64,000 bases of DNA from Pseudoalteromonas sp. A25 (lineage in GTDB: Bacteria > Pseudomonadota > Gammaproteobacteria > Enterobacterales > Alteromonadaceae): contig NZ_AP021846.1 in the NCBI RefSeq assembly GCF_009176705.1, positions 2,450,001 through 2,514,000 of the forward strand, given 5' to 3'. A model generated the notes under the pieces. It was not told the origin of the DNA, searched no databases, and worked only from the letters and a program-made list of their open reading frames with translations. The position numbers were made by a program, and so were the translations under genes. Positions 44,742 through 52,737 of the stretch are shown piece by piece (within the stretch, counting starts at the first letter, position 1; each line of letters begins with the position of its first letter).

Positions 44742-46655
44742 ATGCGGATGTATAACCTATCTATTACCCAAAGGATCACCCTGCTTGGTAGCTTAATCGC
44801 AATTGTTGTCGCCAGTGTTATTGGTGCAAGAGCGATTTATAGCGCTAAAGCCATGACTGAAAAAAGGATGTTAGAGTCAGAGCTCCCAAGTAAAGTAGAG
44901 AGTATAAATAAATCGATTGCGCAACAAATATTGCAACTAAAAAACGCAGCACAGCAATTATCTAGCAACCAGTTTATTTTAAATATGGCCAAGCAAGGTC
45001 AGCTAGACGAATCTGTGTTAGTCGATGAACTCAAGCGTATTGCAAATCAATATGACTTAGTTACCGCTTCATGGGCGAATCGTGAAAGTGCTCAATATTG
45101 GAACCAAGATGGTTTTCTCAGAGTCTTGAATCAGCAGCAAGATGGCTGGTTTTTTGGCTTTACGCAAAGCGGCAATGAATATTCCATTAGTATCTTCCAA
45201 GAGGCCCCTGGCGATGTGAAGATGTTTGTTAACCATCAGCAAACCAACGGGGTTGGCTTAGCAGGTCTGGCGAAAAGCATTGATGATATGCAGCGTATGC
45301 TAAGCAATATGAAAATAGAAAAAACAGGGTTTGTCTACGTTGTAAATGCACAGGGACAGGTTCAACTTCACCCTGATGCGTCAAAAGTTGCCAAATCAAA
45401 CCTTAACGACTTTTACGGCGCAAACGCCAGTCGTAATTTACTCAATGGCAGCAACTTTTCGGTTAATACTCTAAAACTAAATGGTGACAACACTATTATC
45501 GCAGCTAGTGCTATTGAACAAACTGATTTATATGTTATCGCTCAAGTGCCCGCAGAGGAGGTATTTGATGAAATTAACGCCCTACAGTGGCAAATCATAC
45601 TTTTTGCTCTTATCACGGCACTAATCGCCAGTTTTGCCAGCCTTCTTATGGCCAAAAACCTCAGCGCCCCATTGTCTAATATGGCGCAACTGTTTGCACG
45701 TTTGGGAAGTGGTGATGCAAAGCTTCACTACCGCGTGCCCAACTCTAATCAGCCGGAACTACAAGCATTAGCAGATGGTTTCAACGAGTTTATATCTAAA
45801 ATTGAATCGGCTATTAAAATGGTTGCTAATGAGAGTCGCGATATTCGTAACGCCAGCGAACACGTATTTGAACAAAGCCATAAAAACTCTCAAGCTCTGG
45901 ATGACCAAAAGTCGCAAACAATCACTGTTGCAGCAGCCATCAACGAAATGGGCGCAACCGTGCAAGAAATTGCAGGCAGTGCCAATAATTCCGCAAAGCT
46001 GACCGAGCAAAGTAAAGCATCATCAGAGCAAAGTTACCACCGCGTTCAGCAAAGCCAGGATACCCTGCAAACATTAGCAAATGATATTGATGCTATGGCA
46101 CATGAAGTAGAAACTCTGGCTGATAAAACCCAATCAATTGCAAACATTGTTGATGTTATCAGAGGCATTTCAGAGCAAACCAACTTGTTAGCTTTAAACG
46201 CCGCTATAGAATCGGCTCGGGCAGGAGAGCACGGAAGAGGCTTTGCTGTCGTTGCCGATGAAGTGCGTGCGCTTGCCAGCAGAACCTCTAAATCTACAGA
46301 CGAGATCCAAGCAACAATAACAGAGCTTACGCAATCATCAGATGCTATCGTTAATCAAATCAATCAGTCAAAACAACAAGCTGATCACTGTGTAGATAGC
46401 ATGCAAACATCCGTCGAACTGATGGCGGATGTGACTGAAACGGCAAATCAGATAAATGATATGACCACTTTAATTGCCGCTGCAACTGAGCAACAAAGCA
46501 ATGTAGTGGCCGATGTAGGCAGAAGTATCGAGCACATCAGTACAATTAGTGATGATGTTATGAATGCTCAGCTAGACACCGAAAAAGCCATACAAGCACT
46601 TGCAGATTCAGCCAAGTCACTCGATAAGCTAGTTGCCAGCTTTGAAGAACAATAA
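44742..46655 (+). CDS. Methyl-accepting chemotaxis protein
   Basis: 637-residue transmembrane chemoreceptor. Membrane helices lie near 10-30 and 280-302, bracketing a periplasmic sensor of about 250 residues with a Cache-like segment ([22 protein letters not shown]). A HAMP domain and a long signalling coiled coil follow. The signalling tip ([38 protein letters not shown] split across 475-512) is standard for CheA/CheW binding. The ligand is unknown, and no chemotaxis operon lies nearby. Confidence 0.94.
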   Translation: MRMYNLSITQRITLLGSLIAIVVASVIGARAIYSAKAMTEKRMLESELPSKVESINKSIAQQILQLKNAAQQLSSNQFILNMAKQGQLDESVLVDELKRIANQYDLVTASWANRESAQYWNQDGFLRVLNQQQDGWFFGFTQSGNEYSISIFQEAPGDVKMFVNHQQTNGVGLAGLAKSIDDMQRMLSNMKIEKTGFVYVVNAQGQVQLHPDASKVAKSNLNDFYGANASRNLLNGSNFSVNTLKLNGDNTIIAASAIEQTDLYVIAQVPAEEVFDEINALQWQIILFALITALIASFASLLMAKNLSAPLSNMAQLFARLGSGDAKLHYRVPNSNQPELQALADGFNEFISKIESAIKMVANESRDIRNASEHVFEQSHKNSQALDDQKSQTITVAAAINEMGATVQEIAGSANNSAKLTEQSKASSEQSYHRVQQSQDTLQTLANDIDAMAHEVETLADKTQSIANIVDVIRGISEQTNLLALNAAIESARAGEHGRGFAVVADEVRALASRTSKSTDEIQATITELTQSSDAIVNQINQSKQQADHCVDSMQTSVELMADVTETANQINDMTTLIAAATEQQSNVVADVGRSIEHISTISDDVMNAQLDTEKAIQALADSAKSLDKLVASFEEQ

Positions 46656-46662
46656 CCCCTTG

Positions 46663-46688
46663 CGTAGTGGCCTATAAAGGCCACTACG
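46663..46688 (+). terminator. Hairpin after the chemoreceptor gene
   Basis: CGTAGTGGCC-TATAAA-GGCCACTACG is a perfect 10-bp stem just after the stop codon. The T-content downstream is moderate, so it is likely a terminator. Confidence 0.75.
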
Positions 46689-46848
46689 ATCAAAATTTCT
46701 ACTTTTTATCCTATCCAATTGAAATTATTCTCTCTTAACTGAGGTCTTCTTAACTAGCGCTAGAAATAATTTGTAACGCTATAGATCGAACAATAAAAAG
46801 AAAAACTAGTCTAAACTCAATAGAGTTTGCTGTATGAGAGGTAATTGT

Positions 46849-48027
46849 ATGCTGGATATGAAACATACACTGAATAGTATTTTGCTCGCGGGTACGTTCT
46901 TCTTGGTGGGGTGCAATAGCACGCAAAGCAATATTCAAGTTGACCAAAGCTTAGCGGATAACGCATTCTTTAAACAACACAAAGTAGAGACACAAAACGA
47001 TGTGTTTCGTCTCGATAGTAAAATTACCTCTAAGCTCACAAGCTACTTTAACGACGGTCCCCCTCATCTTTCTCAAGCCGAGGCCTTGATGCAGTTTTTA
47101 GTCGACAACGGAGAAGCATCAATGGCCTATCAATCAAATGCCAACCTAACAGCATCTGAGGCATTTGACAATCTCAATGCTAATTGCCTGTCACTGTCAA
47201 TTCTTGCATATAGTTTGTCAGAATTTTTAGGGTTTGACGGGCAGTTCCAACGCGTTCATATTCCCGAATACTGGGATCAAACACAAGGTTATAGCCTATT
47301 AACAGGCCATGTTAATTTGGTCGTTTCAGAAGCCAATCGCAGCCTAGGTGCTGCTCATGTTTTATACAGCAAACCAAAATCTATTACGATTGATTTTGAC
47401 CCCAATAGTCGAGAGCAGGACTTTCCAGTATCTAACATTACTAAAAACCGTATCTTGTCTATGTTTTATAGTAACAAAGGTGCAATGGCACTAATCGATA
47501 AAGACTATGACTTGGCATATAGCTATTTCAAAGCTGCAATAAATACAGATCCATATTACTCTGGAGCGTGGGGTAACTTGGGTATCGTATTTAGAGTAAC
47601 AGGGTTTGAGCAACAAGCTGAACAAGTGTACAAGCAAGCTCTCGCGCTTAATCCACAAAATAGTAACGTTTTAGGTAATCTCGCTTTACTCTATAAAATG
47701 ACTGATAGAGAAGCGGCAGGCGATCAGATCTTAGCGCGCTTAGACGACAGAAGAAAAAGCAACCCTTACTATCAAATAGTAAAAGGCAATGAGGCAATTA
47801 GTGCGAATAAACTCTCTGAAGCGCTGGCATATTTTCGCCAAGCGAAAAAGCTTGATAGCCGACTACATGATAGCTATTTTGGTATGGCTAAAGTGTACTA
47901 TTTAAGAGGTGAGATTGAACTGTCTAAGCATTACTTATCTAAAGCATATGAATATTCAAATTATGAACATGACCGCACACGCTATCAAGGTAAGCTACAG
48001 TGGTTGCAAGCGGTGGCTAAAAACTAG
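46849..48027 (+). CDS. Lipoprotein with transglutaminase-like and TPR domains
   Basis: About 392 residues. A lipoprotein signal (LAGTFFLVGC) leads to a domain resembling bacterial transglutaminase-like proteins (about 70-190; Cys in NANCLSLSILAYSLSEFLG, His in LLTGHVNLVV), then at least four TPR repeats (about 200-390). Cys and His suggest a cysteine peptidase-like fold, but the third catalytic residue cannot be named with confidence. A periplasmic or outer membrane scaffold or peptide-processing role is inferred. ATG at 46849 is chosen for its AGAGGT leader; neighbouring ATGs at 46834 and 46858 are alternatives. The M28 peptidase gene overlaps its end. Confidence 0.75.
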   Translation: MLDMKHTLNSILLAGTFFLVGCNSTQSNIQVDQSLADNAFFKQHKVETQNDVFRLDSKITSKLTSYFNDGPPHLSQAEALMQFLVDNGEASMAYQSNANLTASEAFDNLNANCLSLSILAYSLSEFLGFDGQFQRVHIPEYWDQTQGYSLLTGHVNLVVSEANRSLGAAHVLYSKPKSITIDFDPNSREQDFPVSNITKNRILSMFYSNKGAMALIDKDYDLAYSYFKAAINTDPYYSGAWGNLGIVFRVTGFEQQAEQVYKQALALNPQNSNVLGNLALLYKMTDREAAGDQILARLDDRRKSNPYYQIVKGNEAISANKLSEALAYFRQAKKLDSRLHDSYFGMAKVYYLRGEIELSKHYLSKAYEYSNYEHDRTRYQGKLQWLQAVAKN

Positions 48028-48904
48028 CGGATTAATACTGCTGTGCCTTTGTACACAAACGTACGCTCATCAACTGTATGATGATTTAAGGGTGTTGACA
48101 AGTGCACAGCATGGCGGGCGAGAAGCCGGTAACCCTCAGCCAAATGTTAGCGCTCAGTTTATATTTGAGCGCTTCAATGATCTCGGTTTAGCACCAAAAT
48201 TTCAAACCTTTACCTTTAAAGATGGGCTATTTTCCAGCGCCTATGGCCACAATGTAATAGCTAAGCTACCGTGCAACACTGTGCGTTGTCATGGCTCCAT
48301 TGTTATTTCGGCGCATTATGACCATTTAGGTGCAACTGGCAAACGAGTATATGCTGGAGCTAATGATAATGCCTCCGGCACTGTGGCTTTGCTTTCTCTT
48401 GCTCAACAACTCAGAAACATCGAGCGTCGTTATAATGTGACATTTTTGGCTACCGATGCTGAGGAGAAAGGCCTATATGGGGCAAAGCATTATGCCGATA
48501 AAACAGATGCTACAAACGCGTATGTGCTTAACATTAATTTAGATATGCTCTCACCGAGCAAAAAAAACACCTTATATGTCATGCAATCAGCAAATGCTAA
48601 AACGTTTACTGAAAACATGACGATGCTTCAAGAGCAAACTTTTAGTGTAAAGATCGTAAGCCCTAACAGAATGAAGAGACTCATAGGTGATGGCCGAATA
48701 GATTGGTTAAGAGCCAGTGATCATTATGCTTTCTATCGGGTTGGCATTCCATATTTGTATTTTGGAGTAGGAGAAGACAAAAATCATCACAGTGTTGACG
48801 ACACGCTTGAGAGTATAGATATTCATAAATATCAGAGTGTTGTTAAATTCATCAATGACTTTATGGTTTCACTGCTAAGTTGCCCTTCAGATTGTACAAG
48901 CTGA
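47969..48904 (+). CDS. M28 family zinc aminopeptidase, exported
   Basis: About 311 residues. An N-terminal signal-like segment (SGLILLCLCTQTYA) leads into an M28 catalytic domain with readable zinc ligands: His and Asp in SAHYDHLG and GANDNASG, the catalytic and metal Glu pair in DAEEKGLYGAKHY, Asp in NLDM and His in HHSVDD. Family members remove N-terminal amino acids from peptides. The start is uncertain: ATG at 47969 is used, overlapping the TPR gene by 59 bp, which suggests translational coupling. Its 3' end overlaps a convergent gene by 73 bp. Confidence 0.85.
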   Translation: MTAHAIKVSYSGCKRWLKTSGLILLCLCTQTYAHQLYDDLRVLTSAQHGGREAGNPQPNVSAQFIFERFNDLGLAPKFQTFTFKDGLFSSAYGHNVIAKLPCNTVRCHGSIVISAHYDHLGATGKRVYAGANDNASGTVALLSLAQQLRNIERRYNVTFLATDAEEKGLYGAKHYADKTDATNAYVLNINLDMLSPSKKNTLYVMQSANAKTFTENMTMLQEQTFSVKIVSPNRMKRLIGDGRIDWLRASDHYAFYRVGIPYLYFGVGEDKNHHSVDDTLESIDIHKYQSVVKFINDFMVSLLSCPSDCTS

Positions 48905-49152
48905 ACTTTTTTAGCTTTGGGTAACTTTTTGATGTGCCACTCAAGCTTGCTTGCTTGGCTTTTATTACCAACTGAATAGCTAAATACTAATCGCAACGGC
49001 CCTTTTCCCTTCAGATTTTTTGCGCCTTTGCCCGCCTTATGAGCCGCAAATCGAGCCGCTACATCGGTCGTAATGCCGGTGTACCAATGACCAAAGCGTG
49101 TTTCAACAATATAAATAAACCAGTTTGGTTGCTCTGCACTAGGCTTAGTCAT
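48832..49152 (-). CDS. GIY-YIG nuclease superfamily protein, YhbQ/UPF0213 type
   Basis: 106 residues forming one GIY-YIG domain: FIYIVETRFGHWYTGIT at the N-terminus (Y-I-V and YTGI as the GIY/YIG tyrosines), RFAAHKAGKGAK with the conserved Arg and His, and the later Glu in KLEWHIKKL. Proposed to be a structure-specific DNA nuclease like YhbQ; not experimentally settled for this branch. Its 3' end overlaps the convergent M28 peptidase gene by 73 bp. Confidence 0.85.
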   Translation of the reverse strand: MTKPSAEQPNWFIYIVETRFGHWYTGITTDVAARFAAHKAGKGAKNLKGKGPLRLVFSYSVGNKSQASKLEWHIKKLPKAKKVQLVQSEGQLSSETIKSLMNLTTL

Positions 49153-49273
49153 TTAAAAATACTCACCATCAGAAACTTTTACCCCCTTGCATGGTCGAAG
49201 TTCGACAAGAAGCTTTACCTTCTGCTCTTAATCGGTATCATGCAAATAAATCAAAACAAGGATACACAAATAC

Positions 49274-49633
49274 ATGCTGTCTAATAAATCCCTTTTCATA
49301 TGGCTCAGTGCTGCTGTAATTACTGTGATGCTATCTGGCTGCTCAAGTTGGGTATATCGCATCAATGTGCCACAAGGTAACTTTTTAGAGCAGTCAGATG
49401 TAGACAAACTACGTGTCGATATGACCCGAGAACAAGTATTGTTCGTGTTGGGTACACCTATCGCCAAAGACGCTTTTAATGATCAGCAATGGCACTATGC
49501 CTACGTTTTTAATATTGACCGTGAATCAGAACAACGTAAGTCTCTTACTGTACACTTTGATGGCGATAAATTGAAAAATATCAGTGGTGATTTCGACCAA
49601 CCTGAATCATTCAATATCCCACTTGATCAATAA
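49274..49633 (+). CDS. bamE: Outer membrane assembly lipoprotein BamE
   Basis: Lipoprotein of the BAM complex that inserts barrels into the outer membrane. 119 residues (E. coli 113). A signal peptide with lipobox MLSGCSS is followed by the BamE core: VYRINVPQGNFL, VDKLRVDMTREQVLFVLGTP and WHYAYVFN. It lies convergent to rnfH-ratA, with smpB beyond, the conserved bamE-rnfH-ratA-smpB neighbourhood. Confidence 0.94.
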   Translation: MLSNKSLFIWLSAAVITVMLSGCSSWVYRINVPQGNFLEQSDVDKLRVDMTREQVLFVLGTPIAKDAFNDQQWHYAYVFNIDRESEQRKSLTVHFDGDKLKNISGDFDQPESFNIPLDQ

Positions 49634-49646
49634 TAAAATCAATATT

Positions 49647-49674
49647 AAAAAAAGGGCTTTCGTGCCCTTTTTTT
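49647..49674. terminator. Bidirectional terminator between bamE and rnfH
   Basis: AAAAAAAGGGC and GCCCTTTTTTT form an 11-bp stem with a 6-base loop between convergent genes. Confidence 0.92.
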
Positions 49675-49692
49675 AATGCGCCAAATTTATGG

Positions 49693-50013
49693 TTAACTTA
49701 AAGGCCGACCGCCTGTCACCTTATTAGCTCGCCCTTCTTCTTTGGCTTTTTCTGCTCGCCTTCTTCTCGCGTCTTTAGGATCTGCTATTAAAGGTCGGTA
49801 TATCTCAATTCTATCGCCTTCTTTTACCACTTGATGGTTCTTAACGGTGCGATTCCAAATACCGAGCGTAAGCTTTGTTGCATCAATGTCAGGGCACTTA
49901 TCCAAAATACCTGACTGCATCACGACCTGTTCAGCTGAGGTGCCTTCAGCAACATCAACTTGCACACATGTTGCCTTGTGAGGCACAGCATAAACAACTT
50001 CTACTTTTATCAC
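49693..50013 (-). CDS. rnfH: RnfH family ubiquitin-like protein
   Basis: 106-residue small protein with a beta-grasp fold of the RnfH family (KVEVVYAVPHKATCVQVDV at the N-terminus and EGDRIEIYRPLIADPKDARRRRA near the C-terminus). The function is not established despite the name. Its start codon overlaps the ratA stop by one base, indicating translational coupling. The C-terminus is basic. Confidence 0.9.
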   Translation of the reverse strand: MIKVEVVYAVPHKATCVQVDVAEGTSAEQVVMQSGILDKCPDIDATKLTLGIWNRTVKNHQVVKEGDRIEIYRPLIADPKDARRRRAEKAKEEGRANKVTGGRPLS

Positions 50014-50447
50014 TATCGGGCTCCATAAACGATTTTTGCCCTTTGGGTAAAGGCTGAAACCATGCTTTTGGCCACTTCATTAAATACTTTGCCAAACGCC
50101 ATCTCTATCAGTTTACTGGCAAATTCAAACTCGAGTTTTAAGCTAACTTTACAAGCTTGGTCATCCAGCTCAGTAAACTGCCAATACCCTTTGAGTGACT
50201 TAAATGGTCCATCAACCAATTGCATATGAACGGTGGTACCATCAAAACTATTTTTGGTCGTAAACCACTTTTTTAGTCCAGCTTTTGAAATTTCCAAACT
50301 CGCCGTCATTCCCTCTTCACTTGCTTGGATAATTTTGGCATCTGAACAATGCGGCAAAAAAGCCGGGTAAGCATCTACATCATTAACTAATTCAAACATT
50401 TCTTGGGTGCTATACATCACCAATGCGCTTTTTTCTATTTGTGGCAT
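50013..50447 (-). CDS. ratA: RatA / COQ10-like START-domain protein
   Basis: 144-residue START-domain protein (PQIEKSALVMYSTQEMFELVNDVDAYPAFLPHCSDA at the N-terminus, and VDGPFKSLKGYWQF). E. coli RatA was described as a toxin that blocks 70S ribosome assembly. The fold equals that of the ubiquinone-binding COQ10 proteins, which may be the ancestral role. It is coupled to rnfH and divergent from smpB, a conserved arrangement. Confidence 0.9.
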   Translation of the reverse strand: MPQIEKSALVMYSTQEMFELVNDVDAYPAFLPHCSDAKIIQASEEGMTASLEISKAGLKKWFTTKNSFDGTTVHMQLVDGPFKSLKGYWQFTELDDQACKVSLKLEFEFASKLIEMAFGKVFNEVAKSMVSAFTQRAKIVYGAR

Positions 50448-50587
50448 AGTTACTCCAATTCATTTGCGCCGATTTTAGCAAGCTTTTTAAGAATTATCTT
50501 GTGTGTGATACGGTGCTAAGCGAAAATAAAGCGTAAATTTAAAAAAGCGCTGTTTTCTAATCTCTTTTCTAGGTAAACTAGGCCATT

Positions 50588-51070
50588 ATGGCAAAGAAAA
50601 AATCATCTAAATCAACAAGCAATACTATCGCGCTCAATAAAAAAGCGCGTCATGAGTATTTTTTAAACGATAAATTCGAAGCGGGTATTGAATTACAAGG
50701 CTGGGAAGTAAAAAGTATCCGAGCAGGTAAAGTAAATATCTCTGATACTTATATTCATCTCAAAGACGGTGAAGCTTTTCTGCTAGGTAGCCAGATCCAA
50801 CCGTTAAATAGCGCGTCTACACACGTTATTTGTGATCCGATGCGTTATCGCAAACTCTTGCTTAACAAACGAGAAATCGATCGCTTAGTCGGTGCCACTG
50901 AACGTGAAGGATACTCTCTTATTGCCACCGCAATGTACTGGAAAAAGTGCTGGGTAAAATTAGAGTTTCACTTAGCTAAGGGTAAAAAAATGCACGACAA
51001 ACGTGCAGACACCAAAGAGAAAGATTGGTCTCGTGAAAAAGAACGTTTAATGAAACATAAAGCAAGATAG
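50588..51070 (+). CDS. smpB: SsrA-binding protein SmpB
   Basis: Delivers tmRNA to stalled ribosomes and mimics part of a tRNA. 160 residues, exactly the usual size. The OB-fold begins with [29 protein letters not shown] and has the conserved GxxR region. The basic C-terminal tail ([21 protein letters not shown]) is the part that enters the mRNA channel. Its partner ssrA lies 11 kb away in this window. Confidence 0.96.
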   Translation: MAKKKSSKSTSNTIALNKKARHEYFLNDKFEAGIELQGWEVKSIRAGKVNISDTYIHLKDGEAFLLGSQIQPLNSASTHVICDPMRYRKLLLNKREIDRLVGATEREGYSLIATAMYWKKCWVKLEFHLAKGKKMHDKRADTKEKDWSREKERLMKHKAR

Positions 51071-51093
51071 TTGTAACGACAAAAATTGCGACA

Positions 51094-51116
51094 AAAGCCT
51101 CTTCGGAGGCTTTTTT
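51094..51116 (+). terminator. smpB terminator
   Basis: AAAGCCTC-TTC-GGAGGCTTT stem-loop followed by a T-run, 23 bp after the stop codon. Confidence 0.92.
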
Positions 51117-51126
51117 GCTTTCATTT

Positions 51127-51288
51127 ATACCAATCCGCTTAACTAAGTGGTCTATTTTGAAGCAAGAAAACCTTGTCGATAGCAAGGCAAAAATTTCGTT
51201 ATTTAGTTGTTCTAAATGAGAAATTTTTAACGCAGCTGTCGTCAGGTTTAATCCTTCAAAAGGATTAAGTGTTATTGCGGATTGGTAT
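51127..51288. mobile_element. MITE-like element with perfect 12-bp terminal inverted repeats
   Basis: ATACCAATCCGC at 51127-51138 is the exact inverse of GCGGATTGGTAT at 51277-51288. The 162 bp between smpB and fabB carry no ORF and have further internal inverted segments, such as TTTAATCCTT/AAGGATTAA near the right end. No transposase is present, so it fits a non-autonomous miniature element or an abundant palindromic repeat of this lineage. A possible TA target duplication flanks it but is too short to prove. Confidence 0.7.
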
Positions 51289-51298
51289 TAGACAATAA

Positions 51299-51325
51299 AA
51301 AGCCCCGTATCAGTACGAGGCTTTC
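51299..51325 (-). terminator. fabB terminator
   Basis: On the minus strand AAGCCTCGTAC-TGA-TACGGGGCTT forms an imperfect stem, followed by TTT. It lies 20 bp past the fabB stop codon and just outside the MITE. Confidence 0.8.
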
Positions 51326-51344
51326 ATTGCAAAAACTAAACGTA

Positions 51345-52559
51345 TTAACCTTTATATTTTTGCATCACTAATGTGGCGTTAGTGCCACCAAAGCCAAAGC
51401 TGTTAGACATTACGGTGTTAAGCTCAACGTCACGACGTTCTCTAACAATGTCTAGCCCCTTCGCTTGCTCATCTAGCTCATCAATATTAATTGAAGGCGC
51501 AACAAAGTTATTCTCAAGCATTAGCAAAGAGAAAATCGCTTCGTGCACGCCTGCAGCACCCAATGCATGCCCAGTCATTGCTTTGGTTGCACTAATTGCA
51601 GGCGAGTTATCTTTGAACAGCTCTTGGATAGCACCCAATTCTTTTACGTCACCTACAGGTGTTGAGGTACCATGGGTATTTAAGTAATCAACAGGCCCTT
51701 CAACGCCTTGTAGCGCTTGTTGCATGCAACGTACAGCTCCCTCACCCGATGGTGCAACCATATCATAACCGTCAGATGTCGCACCGTAACCAACGATTTC
51801 AGCATAAATATGTGCACCGCGCGCTAAAGCGTGTTCCAGCTCTTCAACCACAACGATACCGCCACCGCCAGAAATAACAAAGCCATCACGATTCGCGTCA
51901 TAGGTACGCGACGCCTTCTCTGGCGTCTCATTGTACTTAGTTGATAACGCACCCATCGCGTCAAATTCCATTGCCAAAGTCCAATGTAGTTCTTCACCAC
52001 CACCGGCAAAAATAACATCTTGTTTGCCCAATTGAATTTGCTCAACAGCATTACCAATACAGTGCGCAGACGTCGCACACGCTGAACTGATTGAATAGTT
52101 CACACCCTTAATTTTAAAAGGCGTTGCTAAACATGCTGAAGTAGTACTGGCCATTGTACGAGGCACCATATATGGACCTACGCGCTTTACACCTTTTTCA
52201 CGTAAAATATCTGCCGCTTCAACTTGGTATTTTGATGAACCGCCACCAGAGCCCACAATAAGACCGGTACGCTCATTCGACACTTGTTCTTGTGTTAAAC
52301 CTGAATCTTCAATCGCCTGCGCCATTGAGATATAAGAAAATGCAGCCGCATCACCCATAAAGCGTTGTGCTTTACGATCAACAAATTGTTTTACATCGAT
52401 ATCAAGGTTGCCCGACACATTACTGCGCAGGTTATAATCTGCAAATTCTTGATTAAATACGATACCGCTTTTGCCAGCTTTTAAAGACTCTAATACTTCT
52501 TGTTTGTTGTTGCCGATGCTTGAAACGACACCGATCCCCGTAATTACGGCTCTTCTCAT
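51345..52559 (-). CDS. fabB: 3-oxoacyl-[ACP] synthase I
   Basis: Condensing enzyme of type II fatty acid synthesis that extends unsaturated intermediates. 404 residues (E. coli 406). The Cys-His-His triad is readable: Cys in [12 protein letters not shown] (about 163), His in [11 protein letters not shown] (about 298) and His in [11 protein letters not shown] (about 333). No fabA is adjacent. A FabR-like operator lies upstream, as in Enterobacteria. Confidence 0.95.
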   Translation of the reverse strand: MRRAVITGIGVVSSIGNNKQEVLESLKAGKSGIVFNQEFADYNLRSNVSGNLDIDVKQFVDRKAQRFMGDAAAFSYISMAQAIEDSGLTQEQVSNERTGLIVGSGGGSSKYQVEAADILREKGVKRVGPYMVPRTMASTTSACLATPFKIKGVNYSISSACATSAHCIGNAVEQIQLGKQDVIFAGGGEELHWTLAMEFDAMGALSTKYNETPEKASRTYDANRDGFVISGGGGIVVVEELEHALARGAHIYAEIVGYGATSDGYDMVAPSGEGAVRCMQQALQGVEGPVDYLNTHGTSTPVGDVKELGAIQELFKDNSPAISATKAMTGHALGAAGVHEAIFSLLMLENNFVAPSINIDELDEQAKGLDIVRERRDVELNTVMSNSFGFGGTNATLVMQKYKG

Positions 52560-52633
52560 GGGTAAATTCCCTTAATCTTTACTTAATTGCGGTTATTCTA
52601 CGCTGAAATACCCTATGAAGTGGTCAGCTTTCC

Positions 52634-52651
52634 AGCGTACACACGTACTCT
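52634..52651 (-). promoter_or_regulatory. FabR-like operator upstream of fabB
   Basis: AGCGTACAC-ACGTACTCT resembles the FabR site (AGCGTACA...TGTACGCT): the left arm fits well and the right arm matches the inverse at 6 of 9 positions. It lies 75 bp upstream of the fabB ATG. FabR represses fabA and fabB when unsaturated fatty acids are plentiful. Confidence 0.5.
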
Positions 52652-52737
52652 GAATTAATTTTGCGGAAAATACAACGGACTTAGACAAATAAAACACGTA
52701 AAATGTAGTAAATGTTCTAGTTATTTCGTTGCAGTAT

